Part shown: in pieces, positions 17,494-25,810 of the stretch | Layout of the letters: every line of letters starts with the position of its first letter | Numbering within the stretch: the first letter of the stretch is position 1 | Assembly: GCA_013287815.1 (NCBI GenBank) | Contig: JABDDC010000007.1 | Span: forward strand, 1-62,924 | From: Chlamydiota bacterium | GTDB lineage: Bacteria > Chlamydiota > Chlamydiia > Chlamydiales > Parachlamydiaceae | Direction: 5' to 3' | DNA length: 62,924 nucleotides | Made by a program: the position numbers and the translations under genes | The notes under the pieces: model-generated | Databases searched by the model: none | What the model was told of the DNA's origin: nothing | Seen by the model: only the letters and a program-made list of their open reading frames with translations

Positions 17494-18390
17494 ATGCGAA
17501 TTGAAATGATCCAATTATCTAGCGCTCATAAATTAGTCCCAAGAATAAAAAAGCAGCCGCCAGGCAAACTTTCCCTCGATACGCTTAATAAAAAAGTGGA
17601 TGAAGTCACAAATGCCATCAGCAAAGAAACGGACGAAATTATAAAAAGATCCGACGATATGAAGGAAAATAGTCATTTTCTAGAAGAAATCGAAAAAGAA
17701 GAAAATACATGGACAAATAGGATCGTCGAGTGGCTCACAAGCCATGATGTCTTTGCTTTTATCCTTTCTAAATTCAAATTTTTTAAAGAAGCCAGCGCCG
17801 ACTTAAAAGAATTGAAATCTAAAGAAGGTGAATTTAAAAGTAGGATAGAGCGGACCGAAAAAGATAAGAAAATGTTCGAAACATATCTCTCTTCCCATGC
17901 AAAGTATAAAGATGACCTAGAGGCAGAAAAAGCCAGAAGGGAAGGTATTAGAAGACAAGGGGAAAAGGTCACTTTTGCAAGGACTGTTATTCATGAGTTA
18001 TTTAAAGATGGCGAACGTGAATTTAATCGCTTACCAACTTTAAAAGTCTCTGATTTTAAAGATATTAAGATGAAAGATATCACCCATCCTATCATGCGTT
18101 TTGATGATGGATTTATCATCATGCAAGGCATTGTCGTCGTCAATGAATTCGGTGAATTGCCACAAATTCAGGTTTTCTATATGGAGAGGGGGGAGAACCA
18201 ACGAGTGACCGGCAACTGGAAATCGTGGACACCTCCTAATATGCAGCCTCTCATCAAAACTGATGAAAGCTATTGGATTAAAGATGGCCATAAGAAAGAA
18301 GGTTTTGGGCAAATCAAGGAATTCATCAACCATGTTAGAAATCGGGAGAAGATTGAAAATGAATATGATTTCGAAGGAACGGAAAGTTAA
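17494..18390 (+). CDS. Coiled-coil hypothetical protein, 298 aa
   Basis: I do not recognise the family. Residues about 25-70 and 85-165 are rich in Lys and Glu with heptad-like spacing (LKELKSKEGEFKSRIERTEK and around), so long coiled coils are likely. A hydrophobic segment near residue 80 (VFAFILSKFKFF) separates the two. The C-terminal third (from about 190) looks like a small folded domain with strands (FDDGFIIMQGIVVVNEFG, IQVFYMERG). ATG at 17494 is preceded by TTTTGGAGG; the in-frame TTG at 17482 overlaps that site and is unlikely. It lies behind an exceptionally good promoter and before the first giant gene, so it may belong to the same system, although giant gene 1 has its own 121-nt upstream gap. 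Confidence 0.65.
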   Translation: MRIEMIQLSSAHKLVPRIKKQPPGKLSLDTLNKKVDEVTNAISKETDEIIKRSDDMKENSHFLEEIEKEENTWTNRIVEWLTSHDVFAFILSKFKFFKEASADLKELKSKEGEFKSRIERTEKDKKMFETYLSSHAKYKDDLEAEKARREGIRRQGEKVTFARTVIHELFKDGEREFNRLPTLKVSDFKDIKMKDITHPIMRFDDGFIIMQGIVVVNEFGELPQIQVFYMERGENQRVTGNWKSWTPPNMQPLIKTDESYWIKDGHKKEGFGQIKEFINHVRNREKIENEYDFEGTES

Positions 18391-18511
18391 AGATTGTATT
18401 AATTTCTCAAAAAGCTAGGTATTATTGTTTACCAATAACTTAAGATACTGATAAAATGGATACAATAATTTAGTGTTTTAGTCTGAAAAACTCATTTTCG
18501 AGGTTAAGTTT

Positions 18512-21500
18512 ATGTCTGCACCTATTTCACCGAAGCAAGAACCTGAAAAAGCAACTGCTGCACCAGGCACTCCTCAGCTACCATCGGCATCCACAGAAAA
18601 TGTTGAGACACTACTCTTTCAACAAAATATACAACCCCAACAGAAACCTTCTCAAGGGTGGTTTAGCGGCTGGTCGTTTAAATTATTCAGCCGAAGAGAG
18701 GAACCCCAGCCTATAAATGAAGAGGGAGAACAAGCGTATGCTGAAGAAGAGGGGCAACTATCAATGCAACTGGCTCTTCAAAAAGCACAATTAGCTCTTC
18801 AAAAAGCCTATGAGGCCGCAAATAAAGTCCAACAGGCATCTCAAGTCTGGCTTGCAGATAAGTTTATTGGAGCCAGTGCATCTTATCTGATTGGCAAGGC
18901 TCACATCAGTGTCAAAGATAAACAGGAGCATATCGAAACTGCTTATAAAAAGATTCAGCACGCAGTGCCTGATGCGCATGAGTATATTCAGCTGGCTAAA
19001 ATTGCCATCACACAAATTCCTCCTTTAGTCGAGAAAGTTCTTCCTTTAGTCGATAAAATTTCAGGGTTAGAAGCATATAACTTAGGTGAAAATCTAACTC
19101 ATCACAAAGACAAGTTGCAAGACTTGATTGAAGTGAATTTTACAGTAGGTCTTGCCAACTTAGCTGAACAAACAGCTGCACATAAAAAACAAATCCCTAA
19201 CTATGAAGACCAGTCTACATTAGTCAACATCATCTCATTGCTTTCTAGTAAAGTACAAGGTTCTCCAGCCTTGGAGGCCTACAGGAAAGATCAGGCAACA
19301 GCCAAAGAATTGCTGAACAACCTATTCCCCGGATTTGAAAATGACCATTTTATTTATCAGGCAGTCGATCATTTTATAGGGAAGATTCGTGAAGAACGAA
19401 ATAATCCAGAATTTGATCCTGACTATAGAAATTTACTATTCCCTCCTTCAGAGAAAAACGGTGAGCAAAATACAAATTATATCCGCTTTCTGAAGGTATG
19501 CGATTCTTTAGCTAACTATCCCATCGGAGATGAAAAAGATGTCACCTATTCTCTGATAGCTGATGAAATTTTGACGATGATGTTTCCGCATAAAGTAAAT
19601 GATTTAGTCATCAACAGAGAAGCTTGGGTTTTAAAAATTTTGAATCGAGACGCGGCTAAAGATGGTCTCTACGCCATGATACGAAATATGCTCAAGAACT
19701 ACCTGAAAAAATCAAATGAACAGCTCAATCTTGATCCTGCCCGCAAAGCTAGTTATGAAGCCGCAATTAAGGAAAAGGTTCCGGCAGAAATGATGGTACT
19801 AGTCAAGGCCTTATCGGCACGTTTAAAAGGCTACCTTACTCAAAACATCCAAAAAGATCCAAGCTTCATAGTATTAATCTCATCTAGTTTAAGCGAATTG
19901 AATAAGCAGACTGCCGGCGAAACCGATCAGTTGATGACGCAACTGTCCCTGGATAGTTTGGCAGGCTGGCTTGTCTCTTCTGTGCAATCACTTCTCTATA
20001 CGGATGATCCTGCTCTTCTGAAAACCGGCAGCCTGGTAGACCAAATACTGAATAATATATCCCTAATATTGCTTGCCAGAGGGGTAAAAGAAGTCAATAT
20101 TGTAAAAGATCAAGTGAAAGTAGATATCTCTCCTTCAGGCATGATGAATATCAAGGTGCTTAATGCTGAGGAGCAAAAGGAAGTATCATCTCGCCAATTC
20201 GTTAGGAACATGATCGACCAATTGATAGAAAAAATTAAAACGATTCAAGAAGGACAAACGATTTCCCCTGAAGTATTGAGAGAGTTTATCAATGAATTAG
20301 AATTACCGCTTCCGGCCTTTTTGAAGAACATGGGAGCAGATTACGCCGTCCAGAAATTGGATCTACTAGAAGGTGGCGGGCCACTACTCAATAGGGTTGA
20401 TAATTTCTATGATGCTTCGCTTAGAAAAATCCAACAATACCGCAATAGTGGAGAATTGATTGCTATCAGTCAAAATTTATCTTCCTTGATTCTCAGTAAA
20501 ACAGAAAAAGTAACTGATATTTCTGAAAGTAGATTGGAAGAGGTCATGGAATCCTATTTGCCGGGAATCAAATTTGATAAGAGCCTGGCTGAATGGTTAA
20601 AGAACAACCTTAAGATGTTTGCTGAAGGAGATGCTTCGGCCAAGCTCACTAAAAAAGGAATTCAGTCCATCATCCTGACAGCCCTAGACCAAACCATCCA
20701 AACCAGTTTTAAAGGCAATGGTGAAGATTATGCTGCGCAGCTGCTTCAACGATTTAATGATGCCGCACAGGCCTTCCGGAATTTATCCGATGAAGAGTTG
20801 GTAAAGCTGAGACTAGCTTACAGCATACAAGAGAAAATTGATAAACACGAAAAATATATAGCTAAATTCAAAAATGAAATTGAAATGAGGCCCGATACTC
20901 TTCCTACTGACGTGGATACTCTCTTTAGGCTTAAACGGAAAGAGTTGCAAGCAGTAAATAGCATTAGAAATTTGGAGCAAAAACAAAAGGCCCTTTTCGC
21001 AGAAATTAATAAGGGGTCATTGAAGGAGCATTGGTGGACTGCAGTAGATATCGACAGGATCGAGGAGGCGTTGGCTTATCGTTCGACTCATATAGATACC
21101 ATTGAGACAGACAAAAAACGCTATAAAACAACAGAACCTTTAGTTTTAATCTTGCGCAAAGACCAAATGGAAGTTGAGCTGTCACAGCCCGGTTTGACCC
21201 AAGAGCAGCTTAAAGACAAGAGAGAAGAATTGCGCAAGATGACAACACTTGCGAAATTAATCCAGTCTGGCCCAGAATCTTTGAAGCTCTTTTCCGAACT
21301 GCTTAATGTCAAGAACACCTTGCACCATGCTATCAAAGATAGGGACTATTATAGTTCTCAAATTGTATTTCTTCCTCACTTATCTCCGGAGCATCGACAA
21401 TACATTGTCCACTATCTGACATCGATTGAAAATATTTATAACTCAAATTATGAAGTTGAACGGCTCAATGCTCAGTTGAACAAGAACCTGCAAATCTTTA

Positions 21501-24500
21501 GTAGGTTCTCCAATGCATTGACAGTCATGTTTGGATTGGATGATGCCCATCTTCAGAAAGACAAGCTCCTTTTGCCCGAGATGGTTAAAGACATGGCATG
21601 GGATAAAATTGAGTGGGTCAGAAAAGATTACCTTCCCCAGTTTCTCTTTAAGCAGTTGGCGGGGGCGCTTAAGCCTTTACTCGCTAAAAATGACAATATA
21701 GTGACTTTGAAGAAGCTGTCTGGCTTAAGGAGTTGGAGCCGGCTGGCTACCGCCATTGCAAGGGATGCCGTTGCTACTATTCAGGAAAAAGTTACAGATT
21801 TCAATGGCATAGCAAAATATATCAACAATAAGATTCCCGGCGCTAAAAATTTGCATCTCATCCTCGCACCGCAGCTTCAGCAAATTTTTAATGATGATAA
21901 GAGCACTTTTGTGGAAAGCCGCGGTTTCATTGAAGATTATATTGAAAGCCTTCTACTTAATTCCTTTGTATCAATGGCAAAGACCGATTCGCAACATAGT
22001 ATTACAGATACTATCAAAAACAAGCTTTCCCACATCACGATTAAACCTGCAGAGGTTGCCGGTAAATCAGATGAAGAACTGGCTGAGTGGGAGAAGAATC
22101 TGACTAATACAGCCATCGATGAAATCATGAGAGATGTCTTCCATGTTTCATCTCCGATGGACCTGGAAGGGGTTCCTCCCTTGCTGCAAGAGATCGTTTA
22201 CGATTCTATTAAAGAGCAAGTGTTCAAGCAGGTTTCGGTCATCCTCAAGCCTATGATTGAGCGGGATGTTAATAGACAAAAGCTCCTAACCCTTTCCGGT
22301 TCAAATACCATGAGCCTGTTGGCAGAGCAAATATCCAAGAATATCTTCTCTAAGCTGCCGTTTGGTTTCAGCAGTTACCAAGAAATTAGCTTGAAAATAT
22401 TCAGAGATTTGGCCGGTAAGGAACCCGAATCAGCAGAAGCTGAATTAATGAACAATGAAATCAACAAGCTCGTCCAAAATTCTCCAACAAGGCCGATCAC
22501 TAATAAAGCTATTCTAGCAACATATGAAAAAGCTACCGGCAGGGTATTGCCTGACGCGGAAAGGAAGGAAAAGCTTCTCTTCTTACATGTCAATAATGCC
22601 AAGGAAGATATCCAGGCAGTGATCCTTACACCCGCAGATATTACTAAAACGATTGCCGGCGTATTGCCTCATATCGACGAACAATTACAAAAGCAAATTG
22701 TGGCAGTTCTCCAGACATTAACGCATAGCGGAGGGCAGCGCCACGAAGACATCGCAGCCATCTTGGGACAGTACATCGAAGGGATGACATTGCGCTTGTT
22801 TATCAGGATTGCTGAAAAAAATCCTGCTGTTACTAATGCACAAGGTGTAAAAGACAGCATCCTGGTTATTTACGATAAGTTGATAGAGCTAGTATCGCGA
22901 CATGCCATGCAGGTTATTCAAAAGGGGATGACCTATGATTTGTTGGCAGCTCTTAACAAAGATATCATGGAAGAAGTTCTCAATATTCCGCTAGATTCAG
23001 ACGAAGCTTTGGAAGGAATTCCATTGCCGATACAGAAAATGGTCCACGAAAAGATCACAGAACAAATCGGTTCGTTAACGATGATGTTAGCCTCCTATCT
23101 CACTAAATTGATGGACGATGATCCGGACGTCATACTACAGAAAGAAGATATGAGGAAACTTGCTGAGAACGAGGCGCAAGAAGCATGCGCGGTTGTAGCA
23201 CTCAATGATTTCAGTAAGATGTTTATCCCAAATTTGATGCGCAAATTAGCAACCACTTTAGGCGATGATACCAACTTCACTTACGGAGCTACGATGCTTG
23301 CCGGATCAGTCGAGTTAACTCTTGAAGATTTTGAAAAAACCAATCTCACACTTGCGAGCGCTTTGCTTAACTATGCAAGGCCGGCGGATCTGATGCAGCG
23401 ACTAGATGTTGGCTTCAAAGGCTTGGATGCTAATAAAGAGGTCAAAGACGTCGCAGCAACGATGCTGGGGAATTTTCTTTTGGCCCCTTTGAATAGGCTA
23501 TTGACCAGGATAACAGAAGACAAAGGAGAGAAAGCTGCTGAATTTAATCAAACGAAGATGGCAGGGCTGCTGAACGTCTTGGCTAATTTCCTTGAAACAC
23601 GTAAAAAAGCCTTAGGGGATGGTAAAAAACCCATGACACATGCCGGATTCATCTATGCTGCCGGTAAAGACATCCATCCTGGTGTACCTGTAAAGAAGAT
23701 CTCTTTTGAAGTTTCGATTAAAGAGATCAGTGAACGCCTGGTATTAAAAGATCTTTCTGATAAAGATAAAGAAAAATTAAAAGAGATCATTAGCCGCTTG
23801 GTTGATGATGAATATACAGGTGTCAGATCATTCAAAATTCAGTATCTCATTGATGAGATGAGTAAGCACGGATTTGACTTATCTAAAAGCGATGAACTTC
23901 GTAAAGTCAGAAAAATCAATGAGAAAAAAGTCAGACTGAAAGACGTCATCAGAAAAGAAGGGGACATGCTGCAAGAGCAACGCCTCGAAAATGCTTACCT
24001 TCCCATGTCTAAAGAAGTCATGGACATCATGTTTCCAAATGGCAAAAAAGATCTCGAAGTCATCCCACCCCAATTGAGGGAATTGGTCTGGAAACAGTTT
24101 AGGACAAACTTGCTCCCTATCATCTTGCAAACGCTTGTGGAGATAGTCTTCGATGAGAATATGATGACTGAGCTCGTCCTAAAAACGCTGGAAGCCCTTA
24201 AGGAAACCCTGGAAGAACCAATTACGTCTTCAGCTCCAGTTAGGACTAATCCGATTTTGGCAAAGGCCGGGGGCAAGTTGGTCAGGGCATTCATGAGTCA
24301 ACTGGAAAATCCAGAAGAAGCCGGTTCCGTCAGGAACAGGCTTGTCAACGCATTAGGCGAAAAGTTTTTCACATCTGACAAAGTTGACGAGGTGATTGGC
24401 AACTTATTGACAGGTGTGTTTAACGAAAATTTCATTAAAGACAAATTAGCGGCAGCCTTGCAGTCTGCTGCAGCTCGTGATAAAGCCGGAGAGCCTATGT

Positions 24501-25000
24501 TCAAGGCCGATCTGCGTCCAAGGAAATTGATCGATGCCGAGAAAGCTGTACAACTGGAGAAGACGAAAAAAGAGATCTCAGCTATGTTAAGCAAAGTGAT
24601 TGATGTCAGTGCGAATTATAACTTTAGGTATACTTTCTTTAAAATAAGAGAGAATGTTGCTAATGCAGCCGAAAAGCTTTTTGGCAGTCGTGGGAAAGAT
24701 TTTGTAAATGCCTGCATGAAGGTGTTTGAGTTCATCTATGTCAATATTCTCTCTACCATTATTTCAGTCCTTATATATCCTTTGAGACCTTTGCGTAAAG
24801 CGATTATATATAAGGTTATGAGACTCGAAAGTAATAAGGATAAATTACTTAAGATGCTTACCTTCAGGCCAGAGGACCAGCCTGAAAAGGTGGGCTATCC
24901 TATCTTCTACGAAGACCTTGCCAACAAGATGCTCGATGTCATTAGCGGTACCGTGATAGACTCCATCGCCAACCCTCAAGTGCGTGCACTTCCTGAATAG
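18512..25000 (+). CDS. Giant helical repeat protein 1, 2162 aa
   Basis: A giant protein without a recognised domain. Residues 1-75 are disordered and rich in Pro/Gln/Ser. Residues about 90-117 look like coiled coil (LQKAQLALQKAYEAANKVQQ). The remainder is almost entirely amphipathic helix. I see a recurring motif of the form (D/K)(E/D)(I/V)(M/L)xxxF(P)xxxxDLxxIPP at residues about 351 (DEILTMMFPHKVNDL), 1204 (DEIMRDVFHVSSPMDLEGVPP), 1484 (KDIMEEVLNIP) and 1835 (KEVMDIMFPNGKKDLEVIPP), with a diverged one near 1003. Each is followed by a helix block ending in LKP- or LAxxI-like sequence. A hydrophobic stretch near residue 2085 (VNILSTIISVLIYPL) could be membrane-associated. The protein is a paralogue of the 2018-aa protein downstream along nearly its whole length. 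GAGG precedes the ATG. Function unknown; host-directed or structural roles are speculation. Confidence 0.85.
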   Translation: MSAPISPKQEPEKATAAPGTPQLPSASTENVETLLFQQNIQPQQKPSQGWFSGWSFKLFSRREEPQPINEEGEQAYAEEEGQLSMQLALQKAQLALQKAYEAANKVQQASQVWLADKFIGASASYLIGKAHISVKDKQEHIETAYKKIQHAVPDAHEYIQLAKIAITQIPPLVEKVLPLVDKISGLEAYNLGENLTHHKDKLQDLIEVNFTVGLANLAEQTAAHKKQIPNYEDQSTLVNIISLLSSKVQGSPALEAYRKDQATAKELLNNLFPGFENDHFIYQAVDHFIGKIREERNNPEFDPDYRNLLFPPSEKNGEQNTNYIRFLKVCDSLANYPIGDEKDVTYSLIADEILTMMFPHKVNDLVINREAWVLKILNRDAAKDGLYAMIRNMLKNYLKKSNEQLNLDPARKASYEAAIKEKVPAEMMVLVKALSARLKGYLTQNIQKDPSFIVLISSSLSELNKQTAGETDQLMTQLSLDSLAGWLVSSVQSLLYTDDPALLKTGSLVDQILNNISLILLARGVKEVNIVKDQVKVDISPSGMMNIKVLNAEEQKEVSSRQFVRNMIDQLIEKIKTIQEGQTISPEVLREFINELELPLPAFLKNMGADYAVQKLDLLEGGGPLLNRVDNFYDASLRKIQQYRNSGELIAISQNLSSLILSKTEKVTDISESRLEEVMESYLPGIKFDKSLAEWLKNNLKMFAEGDASAKLTKKGIQSIILTALDQTIQTSFKGNGEDYAAQLLQRFNDAAQAFRNLSDEELVKLRLAYSIQEKIDKHEKYIAKFKNEIEMRPDTLPTDVDTLFRLKRKELQAVNSIRNLEQKQKALFAEINKGSLKEHWWTAVDIDRIEEALAYRSTHIDTIETDKKRYKTTEPLVLILRKDQMEVELSQPGLTQEQLKDKREELRKMTTLAKLIQSGPESLKLFSELLNVKNTLHHAIKDRDYYSSQIVFLPHLSPEHRQYIVHYLTSIENIYNSNYEVERLNAQLNKNLQIFSRFSNALTVMFGLDDAHLQKDKLLLPEMVKDMAWDKIEWVRKDYLPQFLFKQLAGALKPLLAKNDNIVTLKKLSGLRSWSRLATAIARDAVATIQEKVTDFNGIAKYINNKIPGAKNLHLILAPQLQQIFNDDKSTFVESRGFIEDYIESLLLNSFVSMAKTDSQHSITDTIKNKLSHITIKPAEVAGKSDEELAEWEKNLTNTAIDEIMRDVFHVSSPMDLEGVPPLLQEIVYDSIKEQVFKQVSVILKPMIERDVNRQKLLTLSGSNTMSLLAEQISKNIFSKLPFGFSSYQEISLKIFRDLAGKEPESAEAELMNNEINKLVQNSPTRPITNKAILATYEKATGRVLPDAERKEKLLFLHVNNAKEDIQAVILTPADITKTIAGVLPHIDEQLQKQIVAVLQTLTHSGGQRHEDIAAILGQYIEGMTLRLFIRIAEKNPAVTNAQGVKDSILVIYDKLIELVSRHAMQVIQKGMTYDLLAALNKDIMEEVLNIPLDSDEALEGIPLPIQKMVHEKITEQIGSLTMMLASYLTKLMDDDPDVILQKEDMRKLAENEAQEACAVVALNDFSKMFIPNLMRKLATTLGDDTNFTYGATMLAGSVELTLEDFEKTNLTLASALLNYARPADLMQRLDVGFKGLDANKEVKDVAATMLGNFLLAPLNRLLTRITEDKGEKAAEFNQTKMAGLLNVLANFLETRKKALGDGKKPMTHAGFIYAAGKDIHPGVPVKKISFEVSIKEISERLVLKDLSDKDKEKLKEIISRLVDDEYTGVRSFKIQYLIDEMSKHGFDLSKSDELRKVRKINEKKVRLKDVIRKEGDMLQEQRLENAYLPMSKEVMDIMFPNGKKDLEVIPPQLRELVWKQFRTNLLPIILQTLVEIVFDENMMTELVLKTLEALKETLEEPITSSAPVRTNPILAKAGGKLVRAFMSQLENPEEAGSVRNRLVNALGEKFFTSDKVDEVIGNLLTGVFNENFIKDKLAAALQSAAARDKAGEPMFKADLRPRKLIDAEKAVQLEKTKKEISAMLSKVIDVSANYNFRYTFFKIRENVANAAEKLFGSRGKDFVNACMKVFEFIYVNILSTIISVLIYPLRPLRKAIIYKVMRLESNKDKLLKMLTFRPEDQPEKVGYPIFYEDLANKMLDVISGTVIDSIANPQVRALPE

Positions 25001-25071
25001 GCTGTCATTCGCTTTGCCTCTTTCATCACTAATGCTCTCACTCAATGTGCATGCAAAGCCTTGGTGCTATA

Positions 25072-25166
25072 AGGCTGTGAAAAATAGGGCGGCGCAGCCG
25101 CTTTGGAGTGGGGTAGCTTGCTACCGCATTCCAAAGCGGCTGCGCCGCCCTATTTTTTCACAGCCT
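25072..25166. repeat. Inverted-repeat element, family A inner type
   Basis: A near-perfect palindrome with arms of about 38 nt (beginning AGGCTGTGAAAAATAGGG and ending with its reverse complement) around a short GGGTAGC/GCTACC hairpin loop. The sequence following it (25167-25265) resembles the interior of the 40686-40871 element, including a GGCATTAGT-type word, so this copy appears inserted into a decayed family A element. There is no coding capacity. Confidence 0.8.
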
Positions 25167-25382
25167 CTCTACACTGTCTTCTGGCGTGGTTGTGGAAGTC
25201 ACTGATGTTATTGAAAGGCGCAAGAGGCATTAGTGAGCGTTTAGTGTGAGGATGGCTCTCACAATTACGCAAAAAATTGCTGCGATGCTCTAGTTTTATT
25301 CATAAATTAAAATTTCATTTGAATTATTTGAATAATTGGTTATTCTGATATTTTACATCATTTCAAATGAAGGGGAGTTATC

Positions 25383-25541
25383 ATGTTACGCTGGGCATTA
25401 GCCTTTTTTATCATTGCTATTATTGCTGCATTATTTGGATTCGGCGGCATTGCAGCTGCTGCAACCGATATTGCGAAAATCTTGTTCTTTATCTTCCTGG
25501 TAATGTTTGTGATCGCTTTGCTCTTTGGCTTGCTGGCATAA
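25383..25541 (+). CDS. DUF1328 (UPF0391) small membrane protein
   Basis: A 52-aa protein that is nearly all hydrophobic: [20 protein letters not shown], then [20 protein letters not shown] and a final LFGLLA. This is the DUF1328/UPF0391 signature (E. coli YtjA type), with two short transmembrane helices joined by a Gly/Ala turn. The family is widespread and induced under stress in some bacteria; its function is unknown. AAGGGGAG precedes the ATG. It is a monocistronic gene lying in a repeat-filled gap between the two giant genes. Confidence 0.92.
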   Translation: MLRWALAFFIIAIIAALFGFGGIAAAATDIAKILFFIFLVMFVIALLFGLLA

Positions 25542-25576
25542 AAACCACGACCTCACGCAAATCTCTACAACTCTTG

Positions 25577-25706
25577 CCCCGTTCCGTAGCGACGGCATGT
25601 ATATAGTATCTTGTTCAGTCCCGTTAGGGACGGCATGTGTAGAGCCCATAGTGTGGCCCTGGAAGGGCAAACTATGGGCTCTACACATGCCGTCCCTAAC
25701 GGGACT
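25577..25706. repeat. Inverted-repeat element, family B
   Basis: Perfect 35-bp arms at 25617-25651 and 25672-25706 (outer word AGTCCCGTTAGGGACGGCAT and its complement) around a 20-nt loop containing GGCCCTGGAAGGGC. A diverged half copy with GCGACGGCATGTATA precedes it at 25577-25601. Related copies lie at 43315-43549. No coding capacity. Confidence 0.8.
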
Positions 25707-25810
25707 CCAATCAATTAACACCTTTACTATTTCTTGAAATTAGTGTAAAATCTCTTCTTAAATTATTAAATATTATTTAGATGTTATAGATATATTATTA
25801 GGGCCTAAAT

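Noticed and set aside
18512-18740. Type III secretion signal in giant protein 1
   Set aside because: The N-terminus is Pro/Gln-rich and disordered, compatible with such a signal, but this cannot be decided by reading; not claimed.
25577-25712. CRISPR-like array from repeated GGGACGGCATGT words
   Set aside because: The copies are palindromic, not regularly spaced, have no unique spacers of uniform size, and no cas gene lies nearby. They fit mobile inverted repeats.
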